A DNA stretch of 23,332 bases from CAIMZW01 sp037130455. GTDB lineage: Bacteria; Actinomycetota; Actinomycetes; Nanopelagicales; Nanopelagicaceae. Where the stretch lies: assembly GCA_037130455.1 (NCBI GenBank), contig JBAXSZ010000028.1:1-23332 (forward strand). Direction: 5' to 3'. Below, piece by piece: positions 1-6,885 of the stretch (within the stretch, counting starts at the first letter, position 1; each line of letters begins with the position of its first letter). Under the pieces are notes generated by a model. The model was not told the origin of the DNA, did not search any database, and saw only the letters and a program-made list of their open reading frames with translations. Made by a program: the position numbers and the translations under genes.

Positions 1-450
1 GACTGGGACTCGGTCATGGCTGTGAATTTGAAAAGCATTTTCTTAACTTCGAAATTCACGATTCCCGTTATGAAGAAGACAGGCGGAGCCATCATTAACA
101 TCGCCTCCGTGCATGCCTTCGCTTCATATAATAAATATGCCGCTTATGCAGCCAGCAAGGGTGCCGTGGTTTCATTAAGTCGTCAGATGGCACTTGATCA
201 CACTGCAGATGGAATTCGGGTTAATTCGGTCGTTGTTGGTGGAGTAAATACCGATATGTCCATTGGATTAGCGCTAGCTGGCGGTGCAACTATGGATAAT
301 TTAGGTTTCATTGAAGATCCAAAAGTCGTGGGACGTACCGGACACCCCACCGAAATTGCTGCAGGAATAACTTTCCTTGCTTCTCCTGACGCCAGTTTCA
401 TTGTTGGTTCACCATTCTGGATTGATGGCGGACTAACTGCCGATCTTTAA
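1..450 (+). CDS. Short-chain dehydrogenase/reductase (SDR), 3' part only
   Basis: The open frame runs from base 1 without a start, so the gene is cut by the window edge. About 150 C-terminal residues remain. The visible part begins in the conserved SDR stretch DWDSVMAVNL, continues through the catalytic Ser region (INIASVHAF) and the Tyr-x3-Lys motif (YAASK), and ends with the classical SDR C-terminus WIDGG. The N-terminal Rossmann glycine motif lies outside the window. SDRs of this type oxidise or reduce alcohols with NAD(P)(H). The substrate cannot be read from the fragment. It resembles the sugar and sugar-acid dehydrogenases seen later in this window, so it may belong to the same catabolic region, which would then extend leftwards. 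The ATG at 16 is internal to the protein and is not the real start. Confidence 0.9.
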   Translation, partial: DWDSVMAVNLKSIFLTSKFTIPVMKKTGGAIINIASVHAFASYNKYAAYAASKGAVVSLSRQMALDHTADGIRVNSVVVGGVNTDMSIGLALAGGATMDNLGFIEDPKVVGRTGHPTEIAAGITFLASPDASFIVGSPFWIDGGLTADL

Positions 451-501
451 ATCTTAAAAACGGAAACGAAGATATAACTTGTTTACTGTTACCTTTGCCA
501 A

Positions 502-966
502 ATGAGAAGATCAATTTCCGCTACTTTTGCAATTACTCTCGTTTTATTTCTTCTGCCCACATGGGCCAATGGAGCAACGAAAGATATCCAGGTGAAATTG
601 GATTATTCAAAGTCTGCACCCCAAACCATGAAATGTAGTGGTTTATCCTTACCTATCACCTATAGCGTGATCCCAGCGCTTGCAATAGGCAGCGCCGTAA
701 ATATCTCAATCTACAATTCGAAGGGCTATGAACAATCCTTAAGGATAAAGTTGGATAGCTCTGGAACATTGAAGAATATGAGTTTTGGTGGCCGAGACTG
801 GGCGGGTACTTATGGCGGGAATCCGATGCCCCACGAATGGTACATATGGCCCATAGATAGTGACCCCCAAGAAGTTTGTAAGGAATTTAAAACTGACGCA
901 GCTTTCGCAAAGGCTAAGTACAAGGCTTATAAGAGCATTGTGGCGCTCTTTATTCCGCGCTCCTAA
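502..966 (+). CDS. Small secreted protein of unknown function
   Basis: A 154-residue protein I do not recognise. The N-terminus is a clear Sec signal peptide: basic start (MRRS), hydrophobic core to about residue 20, and a likely cleavage site after Ala-Asn-Gly near residue 24. The mature part is mixed polar sequence with beta-like stretches. It has two cysteines (one in MKCSG, one in EVCKEF), which could form a disulfide outside the cell. The C-terminal third is Lys/Ala-rich (FAKAKYKAYKS). It stands alone: 51 bp after the SDR stop and convergent with glf, whose stop codon begins 2 bp after this one. No strong Shine-Dalgarno sequence is visible before the ATG. A real secreted product is likely; its role is unknown. 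Confidence 0.6.
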   Translation: MRRSISATFAITLVLFLLPTWANGATKDIQVKLDYSKSAPQTMKCSGLSLPITYSVIPALAIGSAVNISIYNSKGYEQSLRIKLDSSGTLKNMSFGGRDWAGTYGGNPMPHEWYIWPIDSDPQEVCKEFKTDAAFAKAKYKAYKSIVALFIPRS

Positions 967-967
967 A

Positions 968-2104
968 TCAAGTTAGAAGTGGAATAATCGTATTTCGATA
1001 CAGTGTGAGTGCCGCCGCAATAGCCACATCCATATCCATGTACTTGTAAGAACCCAGTCGGCCAGCGAAAATCGTGTTGCCAACTTTCTCATTCTTATAT
1101 TTTAAGAGAATCTCTTTATCAGTTGAACGATTCATGGGATAGAAAGGATCATCTTCTCTACCCGCGCTTCGCGAATATTCACGCATGATGTGCGTCGTAC
1201 CTTCGGCAGTCTTCCGCTCCGGATACAATTTCATAAATTCGTGAATGCGCGTAAATGCCACATCTAGATCGGGGTAATTAACAACCGCTGCCGATTGGAA
1301 TGAATCAACAGGCAAGACCTCATGCTCGAAATCCAAAGTTCGCCAACCTAGTAATCCATGCTTATAGTCGAAATATCGATCGATCGGCCCGGTATAGACA
1401 ATCGGGATATCTGGATTTATATCTTTCTTAATGTCGAAATAATCCGTCTCTAGAAGGATTGTAATCTTCTTGTTCGCCGCCATAGATTCAAACCAGGCAC
1501 CGTAGCCATTCAATGGCAACCCTTGATGGGGAGCATCAAAATATCTAGAATCAGAATTGAATCTCACGGGTATCCGATTGATGATGCTGCTCGGAAGATT
1601 TCTTGGATCTTCTTGCCACTGTTTTTGCGAATAGCCTTTAATGAAAGATTCGTATAAGTCGCTTCCAACAAGCTGCTTAGCCTTGTCTTCTAGGTTTTCT
1701 GCCCTACCCTCAGGAAATTCTTTCAATGAATCTAAAAAAATCTTTGCTTCATTTTCATTCATGGATAGTTTAAAAAAGGAATTTAAAGTATTTAAGTTAA
1801 TGGGAAAGTTATAGAGTTTGCCCTTGTGGTTCGAGAGAACTTCATGCTGAAAGTTATTGAGTTTTGTAAATCCAGAGATGTATTCAAAAACTTTTTCATT
1901 GGCCGTATGGAAAACATGGGTTCCATATTTGTGAATTTCGATCCCAGAATTTGGTTCAAAATAAGAGAACGCGTTGCCCCCGATATGGCCCCGGGTCTCG
2001 TAGATAAGCACGTTCTTGCCCAGTTCCCCGGCAACACGTTCGGCAATGGTTAGGCCGGTTAGGCCTGCCCCTACGACGATTAAGTCCGGATGTGCTTTGA
2101 TCAT
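968..2104 (-). CDS. glf: UDP-galactopyranose mutase
   Basis: Flavoenzyme that interconverts UDP-galactopyranose and UDP-galactofuranose, the precursor of galactofuranose in cell-surface glycans such as the actinobacterial arabinogalactan. The 378-residue length fits the family (about 370-400). An N-terminal FAD-binding Rossmann motif (VVGAGLTG, glycines at about 12, 14 and 17) is followed by the ETRGHIGGNA region. Further family signatures are KYGTHVFHT near residue 60, the GYSQKQW segment, a conserved Arg/Tyr substrate region (RFNSDSRYFDAP), and a C-terminal flavin-contact block (GRLGSYKYMDMD) near 350. It is transcribed alone, with no glycosyltransferase neighbour, and converges on the small secreted protein gene. 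The ATG at 2104 is favoured because the FAD motif begins only a few residues later. Confidence 0.95.
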   Translation of the reverse strand: MIKAHPDLIVVGAGLTGLTIAERVAGELGKNVLIYETRGHIGGNAFSYFEPNSGIEIHKYGTHVFHTANEKVFEYISGFTKLNNFQHEVLSNHKGKLYNFPINLNTLNSFFKLSMNENEAKIFLDSLKEFPEGRAENLEDKAKQLVGSDLYESFIKGYSQKQWQEDPRNLPSSIINRIPVRFNSDSRYFDAPHQGLPLNGYGAWFESMAANKKITILLETDYFDIKKDINPDIPIVYTGPIDRYFDYKHGLLGWRTLDFEHEVLPVDSFQSAAVVNYPDLDVAFTRIHEFMKLYPERKTAEGTTHIMREYSRSAGREDDPFYPMNRSTDKEILLKYKNEKVGNTIFAGRLGSYKYMDMDVAIAAALTLYRNTIIPLLT

Positions 2105-2211
2105 GGGTTATGCCTCATTGGGAAGGAAGCATATTAAAACCAGTTTTCGATATCTAGTCGTGTGAAATGACGCGAGGGCACGAATGTTTGTGAGTGAATT
2201 GTTTGTGCAAA

Positions 2212-2460
2212 TTATTTCTTAATTTTGTAGCCTTTGGGGCATTGTGGATTAATTCCAGAAATTTTCTTTGACGCTTTACCTTTAAGACAAGTAATCGTAT
2301 GCATTTTAGCCATAGGTGTCGGCGTAGATTTAATTACCCGTATTAGTATTGGCGTTGGAACAATACTTAACTTGACCTTTGATATATCTGCAAAACTTGT
2401 CCAGCACCCATACGTGCCAACTGAATCCGCGTTGGAATTGGTTGAGTTAACTTTCAGCAT
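2212..2460 (-). CDS. Small orphan protein or gene remnant with a Cys/Lys-rich C-terminal motif
   Basis: An 82-residue ORF in the 445-bp gap between glf and tRNA-Lys. Its C-terminus reads TITCLKGKASKKISG followed by a Pro-Gln-Cys-Pro-Lys-Gly-Tyr-Lys tail, with two cysteines. From memory, this Cys-x-Lys-Gly-Lys ... Cys-Pro-x-Gly-Tyr-Lys ending is common at the C-termini of exported proteins of freshwater actinobacteria; I could not search for it. No signal peptide is present. The frame stays open for 16 codons upstream of the ATG with protein-like sequence (LNFQEPGTQAI) and no start codon, which suggests a 5'-truncated remnant of a larger exported protein. Shine-Dalgarno support is weak. Nothing convincing was seen in the flanks 2105-2211 and 2461-2549. 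Confidence 0.4.
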   Translation of the reverse strand: MLKVNSTNSNADSVGTYGCWTSFADISKVKLSIVPTPILIRVIKSTPTPMAKMHTITCLKGKASKKISGINPQCPKGYKIKK

Positions 2461-2549
2461 TATCGCCTGAGTTCCGGGCTCTTGAAAATTTAATAGGGTT
2501 AAGCATAGTTATTTGGCCGAATACAGAGAATAACTCCGGTTTGAGAAAG

Positions 2550-2622
2550 TGGGCCCCGTCGGGATCGAACCGACGACCCACGGATTAAAAGTCCGTTGCT
2601 CTACCGACTGAGCTAGAGGCCC
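2550..2622 (-). tRNA. tRNA-Lys (anticodon UUU)
   Basis: A full 73-nt cloverleaf can be drawn on the reverse strand. The 7-bp acceptor stem is complete (GGGCCTC with GGGGCCC, one G-T pair), positions 8-9 are TA, the D arm starts GCTC, the anticodon loop CTTTTAA has anticodon TTT, and the T loop is TTCGATC on a GTCGG stem. The discriminator base is A and no CCA is encoded. It follows the sua5 stop codon by 14 bp on the same strand and may be processed from the same transcript. Confidence 0.97.
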
Positions 2623-2636
2623 CAAGATGGGCAAGT

Positions 2637-3638
2637 CTAGGGCATTGCCTCACGTGAAAAATCCAGCCCGTTATGCGCTGCTTTCTTCAATCTATCCCTT
2701 ATTGCCTCAGCCAAACCCGAACCTTGAGGCTGAATAACAGCAATTTTCGAAAGTCCCTGTTCATCAGCGCTGCGAAGTGCGGCATATAAATCACGGGCAT
2801 ATTGCTCAACTGTTGTAGGTGATGCTAAGCGAATCGCTCCCTGTGGAGTAGCAAAAGTACTCATCGCAATGAAACCTTCGCCAGTTTCGGCGAGCGCATC
2901 AAGTATCACCGTTGCCTTTGGTGAGTAATGCGATTCAAGGGCACCTGAGACACGAATCGCACTCTCCCCCGAATTTTGCTCAACAGGGAGCCCGGTACTT
3001 TCTTCGATCATCGCTTGAGTAATCGCGCCTGGACGAAGAATTCGGGGCGTTGCACCGGTGCAATCGATAATCGTGGATTCGACTCCGACTAAACATGGAC
3101 CGCCATCCAAAATTAAGTCTTGGGATTCATCTAAATATGTACCGATCTCGTCATTGACTGCCTGAGCTGTAGTTGGCGACACTGCTCCGAACCGATTGGC
3201 GCTAGGGGCTGCCACGCCTTTGCCACCAAGGTCGTGAAATGCCTTGAGTAGTGCCAGAGCTAAAGGTTGAGCAGGAACCCGAAGTCCTACAGTGTCTTGG
3301 CCACCTGTTATGAAATCAGCGGCTAATGAAGTTCGATCCACAATCAAAGTCATTGGACCCGGCCAAAAATCACGCGCTAATTGAATGGCATATTCTGAAA
3401 TATCTGCTGCCCATTCCCCCATGGCCTCCATGGAATGAATGTGGACGATTAGCGGATGATCTTGAGGGCGATTTTTTGTGACATAAATGCGAGCCACCGC
3501 AGTTTCATTTGTGGCATCAGCACCTAAGCCGTAGACAGTTTCGGTGGGAAAGGCGACCAAGGCACCCTTTTGTAACGATTGTGCCGCACTGGTTAAGGTC
3601 TCAGTTGTGCATACCGAAAGCAGTGACATAGTCAGCAT
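2637..3638 (-). CDS. sua5: Threonylcarbamoyl-AMP synthase (Sua5 type)
   Basis: Makes threonylcarbamoyl-AMP from threonine, bicarbonate and ATP, the first step of t6A37 modification of ANN-decoding tRNAs. The 333 residues fit the long Sua5 form: a YrdC domain (about 15-210) plus a C-terminal Sua5 domain. YrdC signatures are intact: PTETVYGLGADA (31-42), KNRPQDHPL (from 55), FWPGPMTLIV, VGLRVPAQP, APSANRFG and GVESTI. The last third (SHYSPKATVIL, DLYAALRSAD) matches the Sua5 C-terminal domain. Two starts are possible: ATG at 3638 with a GAGAGA-like ribosome site just upstream, or ATG at 3629. The gene diverges from the SIMPL-protein gene and is followed closely by tRNA-Lys(UUU), itself a t6A substrate. 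Confidence 0.95.
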   Translation of the reverse strand: MLTMSLLSVCTTETLTSAAQSLQKGALVAFPTETVYGLGADATNETAVARIYVTKNRPQDHPLIVHIHSMEAMGEWAADISEYAIQLARDFWPGPMTLIVDRTSLAADFITGGQDTVGLRVPAQPLALALLKAFHDLGGKGVAAPSANRFGAVSPTTAQAVNDEIGTYLDESQDLILDGGPCLVGVESTIIDCTGATPRILRPGAITQAMIEESTGLPVEQNSGESAIRVSGALESHYSPKATVILDALAETGEGFIAMSTFATPQGAIRLASPTTVEQYARDLYAALRSADEQGLSKIAVIQPQGSGLAEAIRDRLKKAAHNGLDFSREAMP

Positions 3639-3691
3639 TCTCTCACTTATTTCCAGCCGAAAGCGCAGGGTTGATATGGCAGGCTAGAGGT

Positions 3692-4429
3692 ATGAAACTT
3701 ACCCCTCGAAAGAAAATTGGCTTGACTCTTGTAGGAATTATTGGCTTAGGCGCATCGCTCCTGGGTACCACTTCCGCAGATGCCGCTTCATCTAAAAATA
3801 CGCCAACCCGCTATATCAGCCTCTCCTCTACTGGGACCGTCAAAGTACTTCCAGATGCCGTTCGGTTGAATGCATCGGTTTCACTGGTAGGAGCATCTAA
3901 CAAAGAGGCGCTCAGCACAGCCTCCACTGCATCAGCTGCAGTGCGTGCCGCCTTGTTAGCCAATGGGATTGTCACCAAGTACATAAAGACCACATCCTTG
4001 ACGGTTTATCCAGAATATAACTACACCCAGGACAAGGGCTCAGTTCTCATTGGATACCGCGCTTCGCAAAGCTTTGACGTCACTATTGTCAATGCTCAAA
4101 ATGCTGGCACCATCGTGGATGCTGTAGTTGCGGCCGGAACTGATGCACTTCGCATTGATGGCGTCACTCCCTTTGTTCTTGATAATGCCGCTGCCACCGA
4201 AAGCGCCCGAGTCGATGCGGTAAAGCGTGCCCGTACCCGTGCTGCTTCTTATGCCAAACTTATGGGCGTAAAGCTCGGTCCAGTCATTTACATGGAAGAA
4301 ACCAGCACTCCAACTTCATATCCGATCATGTACGGAACTGTTGCTAAGAGCGATGCCGGAGCAACTCAAGTAGATCTTGGTCAGCAAGATGTTTCAGTAT
4401 CAATCAACATCCGGTTCTATATCAACTAA
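3692..4429 (+). CDS. Secreted SIMPL-domain (DUF541) protein
   Basis: A 245-residue exported protein of the SIMPL/DUF541 family, related to periplasmic and surface proteins such as E. coli YggE and B. subtilis YjfA-like proteins. The biochemical role is not well defined; some members are linked to oxidative stress. A Sec signal peptide (MKLTPRKK, then a hydrophobic core, then an Ala-rich site near residue 30) is followed by the typical domain start ISLSSTGTVKVLPDAV. Other family features are an ALSTASTASAAVRAAL helix, the SLTVYPEYNY strand and the paired helix DAVKRARTRAASYAKLMG. The open frame begins at a TTG (3671), but the ATG at 3692 gives a proper signal peptide and is preferred. A strong terminator follows, so the gene is probably monocistronic. 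Confidence 0.88.
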   Translation: MKLTPRKKIGLTLVGIIGLGASLLGTTSADAASSKNTPTRYISLSSTGTVKVLPDAVRLNASVSLVGASNKEALSTASTASAAVRAALLANGIVTKYIKTTSLTVYPEYNYTQDKGSVLIGYRASQSFDVTIVNAQNAGTIVDAVVAAGTDALRIDGVTPFVLDNAAATESARVDAVKRARTRAASYAKLMGVKLGPVIYMEETSTPTSYPIMYGTVAKSDAGATQVDLGQQDVSVSINIRFYIN

Positions 4430-4440
4430 GTAATTCCACT

Positions 4441-4482
4441 AAAACCCCTTCGAATGGTCGCTAAGGTTCGAAGGGGTTTTTT
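4441..4482 (+). terminator. Rho-independent terminator after the SIMPL gene
   Basis: A 14-bp perfect inverted repeat (4441-4454 with 4467-4480) around a 12-nt loop, GC-rich in the middle (CCCCTTCGAA / TTCGAAGGGG) and ending in a run of T. It lies 12 bp after the stop codon. The A-run on the other side could also let it work in reverse, but no reverse gene ends here. Confidence 0.93.
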
Positions 4483-4492
4483 CTGCCCAGAA

Positions 4493-4502
4493 TTGTAAAC
4501 AG
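4493..4502 (-). promoter_or_regulatory. Putative GntR-family operator upstream of the KduD-like gene
   Basis: On the reverse strand this reads CTGTTTACAA and extends to a perfect 12-base match to CTGTWWACAATT, the motif shared with 5411, 18843 and 23195. It lies about 60 bp before the SDR start and just after the upstream terminator, in the only intergenic space available to the island's first promoter. Binding by the GntR protein at 13954-14673 is inferred. Confidence 0.6.
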
Positions 4503-4561
4503 ATGACAAAAGACTAAAAGTTCGTCACTATTAACCCTCCATAGGAGAAGGTAGGAGTGAC

Positions 4562-5326
4562 ATGATCAACGAAGATTTGTTCGACCTCAGTGGAAAAACC
4601 GCGCTGGTAACTGGTGGCCGAAAGGGCATAGGGCTAGGGATCGCCAGCGGATTGGCCAGGCAAGGCGCTGACATTATTTCGGTCAGCTCGCAACAAAGCG
4701 AAACTGGCGATGAGCTGGAAAGCATTGTTAAAGGCTTCGGTCGAAAGTTCACGGGGATCAAATGTGACCTCACCCAGCGGGCCGAACTTGGCGCCCTCTG
4801 CAATCAAATTTCCGATAGCCCAATTGATATTTTGGTCAACAACTCCGGCTTTTCCAAGCGAAACAAAGTGCTGGACCACACCTATGAAAACTGGGATCAG
4901 ACGCTAGAAATCGACTTAACCGCACCATTTTTTCTCTCCCAGGAGATCGCTAAGGGGATGGCCAAGCGCGGTTACGGAAAGATTATCTTTATTGCCTCTA
5001 TGTGGAGTTTTCAGGGGGGCTTAAATGTCATTTCCTACACCGCTGCCAAGACCGGAATCGTCGGATTGACCCGAGGAATGTCCAACGAATTGATCGGATC
5101 TGGCATTAACGTCAATGGAATTGCACCGGGATTCATCGCCACGGACATCACGGCGCCGGTCCGAAACGACCCAAAACGGATGGAACAGATCTCCAGTCGA
5201 ATCCCAATTGGGCGTTGGGGAAACCCTGATGATTTAGCAGGCGCGGCCATATTTTTAGCCGCAAAAGCCTCAGATTATGTAAGTGGAGTTGTACTTCCAG
5301 TCGACGGTGGCTTCCTCGCAAATTAG
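4562..5326 (+). CDS. SDR dehydrogenase, KduD/gluconate-dehydrogenase-like
   Basis: A 254-residue NAD(P)-dependent sugar-acid dehydrogenase. The cofactor motif TGGRKGIG lies at 17-24, followed by NNSG, the catalytic Ser in IASMWSFQGG, Tyr and Lys in YTAAK, and the C-terminal LPVDGG. The stretches SFQGG, NVNGIAPGFIATDIT, RIPIGRWGNPDDLAG and ASDYVSG closely follow KduD (2-dehydro-3-deoxy-D-gluconate 5-dehydrogenase) and related 2-deoxygluconate or gluconate 5-dehydrogenases. That suggests a six-carbon aldonate or ketoaldonate substrate, but SDR specificity cannot be fixed by eye. The start is supported by AGGAG four bases before the ATG. It opens the catabolic island and has a putative operator upstream. 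The 140-bp gap to the next gene holds a second promoter region, so the two are probably separate units. Confidence 0.85.
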   Translation: MINEDLFDLSGKTALVTGGRKGIGLGIASGLARQGADIISVSSQQSETGDELESIVKGFGRKFTGIKCDLTQRAELGALCNQISDSPIDILVNNSGFSKRNKVLDHTYENWDQTLEIDLTAPFFLSQEIAKGMAKRGYGKIIFIASMWSFQGGLNVISYTAAKTGIVGLTRGMSNELIGSGINVNGIAPGFIATDITAPVRNDPKRMEQISSRIPIGRWGNPDDLAGAAIFLAAKASDYVSGVVLPVDGGFLAN

Positions 5327-5399
5327 TAATTCTGTTATCTAAATGTTGTGACTAGACCCTTGACTTAGAAGGGAAAGCACACCACCATTACGCTAACCG

Positions 5400-5428
5400 T
5401 TGACTACATACTGTAAACAATTTAATGC
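5400..5428 (+). promoter_or_regulatory. Candidate promoter of the ABC-transporter operon
   Basis: A good -35 hexamer, TTGACT (5400-5405), is followed by weak -10 candidates: TTTAAT at 5421 (15-bp spacer) or TAATGC at 5423 (17-bp spacer). The operator-like CTGTAAACAA sits in the spacer, a position suited to repression. The start point is not determined. Confidence 0.35.
5411..5420 (+). promoter_or_regulatory. Putative GntR-family operator upstream of the sugar-binding-protein gene
   Basis: CTGTAAACAA, continuing TT, is a perfect match to the CTGTWWACAATT motif shared by several promoters of the island. It lies 47 bp before the GTG start and between the candidate -35 and -10 elements. Confidence 0.6.
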
Positions 5429-5466
5429 AGGTGTGGCCGCACTCACAGGGAAGGAAAGTGGAATAG

Positions 5467-6816
5467 GTGACAAAGAAGACATCGAAAGAATCCTCCGCTT
5501 CAATAGCCAGCGAAGTGGCTCTTCAACCATCACGTCGTTCGTTCGTTAAAGGTGTTGGTGCAGTTGGAGGCGCAGCTCTTGCCGCCCCTCTCATCACTGG
5601 CGCTCCTGCAGCTCGCGCCGCGGATAAAGTAAAGATCAACATCACGACCTGGATGGGCTTTGAACCAGGACGTCACGAAGCATGGCAAGCAATGTGCGAT
5701 GCGTTCAATGCTCAAAGCTCAACAACTGAAGTTGCATTGTCGGGTTGGCCATTCGCCCAATATGTAAACCAGGTTTTGACTGGTTTGGAATCTGGTTCAC
5801 TCACCGATGACCTGATCATGTCAACACCAGACCTTGCCGTTCGTCTATTCAGAAATGGATACTTCCTTCCACTTACTGAGCAAATCAAGGCTGCTGGTGT
5901 AACCCCGAATCCAAAGATTCACGCTTACTTGACCAACGCCGCCGGCGCTGTTCATGGCGTGAGCATCGTTACTGTTAACTTCGGATTGCTGTACAACAGC
6001 GACCTGTTAGCAAAGGCAAAGATCAAGCCAGCTACCACCCCTGAGACTCTGCTCTCCAGCGCAAAGGCTCTAACAAAGAAACCAAACCAATACGGTTTCT
6101 GGCATCCAAATATCATGGCTGAAGAAGGCGACTTCTGGTTCAACCTCCAGAACTGGGTCAACATGTATGACGGCGTTTGGGCAAAGGGTAAGACTCCTCT
6201 TGCTAACTCCCCATCTGTTGTCAAGGCACTTCAACTATGGCTTGATCTTTACAACTCAGCTATTCCAAAGGGCATCAACAACGCTGCTGCAACTCAACTT
6301 GCAGCTAACGGTCGTATTGCTCAGGGCTTCTGGGTATCTGCAGCTGTTAACGTATTAAAGAGCACAAACCCTGCGGTTTATGCCAAGTTACGTTCAGTTG
6401 CACTTCCTCACGCAAGCAAGAAGGCTGCATCCCGTGTTCACCCAATTTCGCTAAATAAGTTGGGCAAGAACAAGGCCAATGCTGATGAATTCTTGACCTG
6501 GTTGTTCAAGCCAGAAAACATGGCTGACTTGACCATGAAGTGTCTTGACTTCATTCCACCATTCCCAGAAATGACCAAGGTTCCTGCATTCCAGGCTTAC
6601 CTGAAGGACTTGACTTGGATTGATGGCTTCTTGACTCCTCCAAGCGTTCCAATCACGCCAATGGACATGATGGGCTCATTCATCACTAAGAGTGATGAGT
6701 ACGGCCATATCGTCCTGACAAACTTGCAGGCAGCGATCAACAAAAAAGTCACTGTTCAACAAGCCATGGACAAAGCACAAACTCAACTCGTAGCCTTGGC
6801 TGCGAAGGGTCTCTAG
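5467..6816 (+). CDS. ABC sugar transporter substrate-binding protein (CUT1, Tat-exported)
   Basis: A 449-residue extracellular solute-binding protein (UgpB/MalE class) feeding the two permeases that follow. The N-terminus carries a twin-arginine signal, SRRSFVKG (Arg23-Arg24), then a hydrophobic Ala/Gly stretch and a likely cleavage near ARA at about residue 50. Export in folded form by Tat is therefore expected. The mature protein opens with KINITTWMGFEPGRHEAWQ and contains GFWHPNI, SVALPHASK and FLTWLFKPENM segments typical of type-1 solute-binding proteins. GTG at 5467 is chosen because no other start retains the signal. A GGAAGG lies upstream, although at long spacing. CUT1 binding proteins bind oligosaccharides, glycerol-phosphates or monosaccharides; the context here suggests a sugar or sugar acid. 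No lipobox Cys was seen. Confidence 0.92.
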   Translation: MTKKTSKESSASIASEVALQPSRRSFVKGVGAVGGAALAAPLITGAPAARAADKVKINITTWMGFEPGRHEAWQAMCDAFNAQSSTTEVALSGWPFAQYVNQVLTGLESGSLTDDLIMSTPDLAVRLFRNGYFLPLTEQIKAAGVTPNPKIHAYLTNAAGAVHGVSIVTVNFGLLYNSDLLAKAKIKPATTPETLLSSAKALTKKPNQYGFWHPNIMAEEGDFWFNLQNWVNMYDGVWAKGKTPLANSPSVVKALQLWLDLYNSAIPKGINNAAATQLAANGRIAQGFWVSAAVNVLKSTNPAVYAKLRSVALPHASKKAASRVHPISLNKLGKNKANADEFLTWLFKPENMADLTMKCLDFIPPFPEMTKVPAFQAYLKDLTWIDGFLTPPSVPITPMDMMGSFITKSDEYGHIVLTNLQAAINKKVTVQQAMDKAQTQLVALAAKGL

Positions 6817-6835
6817 AAGGTAAACCTGCATTAGT

Positions 6836-6885
6836 GAAACTCGAGATGGTGTAATAATGAAAAAAGTTAGGTCATCTCGAGTTTC
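6836..6885 (+). promoter_or_regulatory. Perfect 13-bp inverted repeat around the first permease start codon
   Basis: Arms 6836-6848 and 6873-6885 are exact reverse complements (13 of 13, core CTCGAG) with a 24-nt loop containing the ATG at 6857. There is no T-run, so it is not a standard terminator. The right arm encodes residues 6-10 of the permease. Hairpins between binding-protein and permease genes commonly stabilise the upstream mRNA or limit downstream translation; that role is inferred here. Confidence 0.75.

Noticed and set aside
479..488. TTGTTTACTG before the small secreted protein gene, similar to the island operator
   Set aside because: It differs from the motif at one core position on the reverse strand and lacks the ACAATT extension; it is too weak to claim without a matrix scan.
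2234..2470. A 78-codon forward ORF opposite the small reverse ORF
   Set aside because: The reverse frame has a recognisable Cys-Lys-rich ending; the forward frame has no motif, no ribosome site and shows the mirror hydrophobicity expected of an antisense shadow.
5357..5373. Short CCCTT/AAGGG inverted repeat after the KduD-like gene
   Set aside because: Only a 5-bp stem with no T-run; not convincing as a terminator.
5968..5977. GTTAAC-containing stretches inside genes (5968 region, 6345, 19990, 21403)
   Set aside because: They encode common Val-Asn or Val-Thr-type codon pairs in conserved protein segments and do not match the full 12-base motif.
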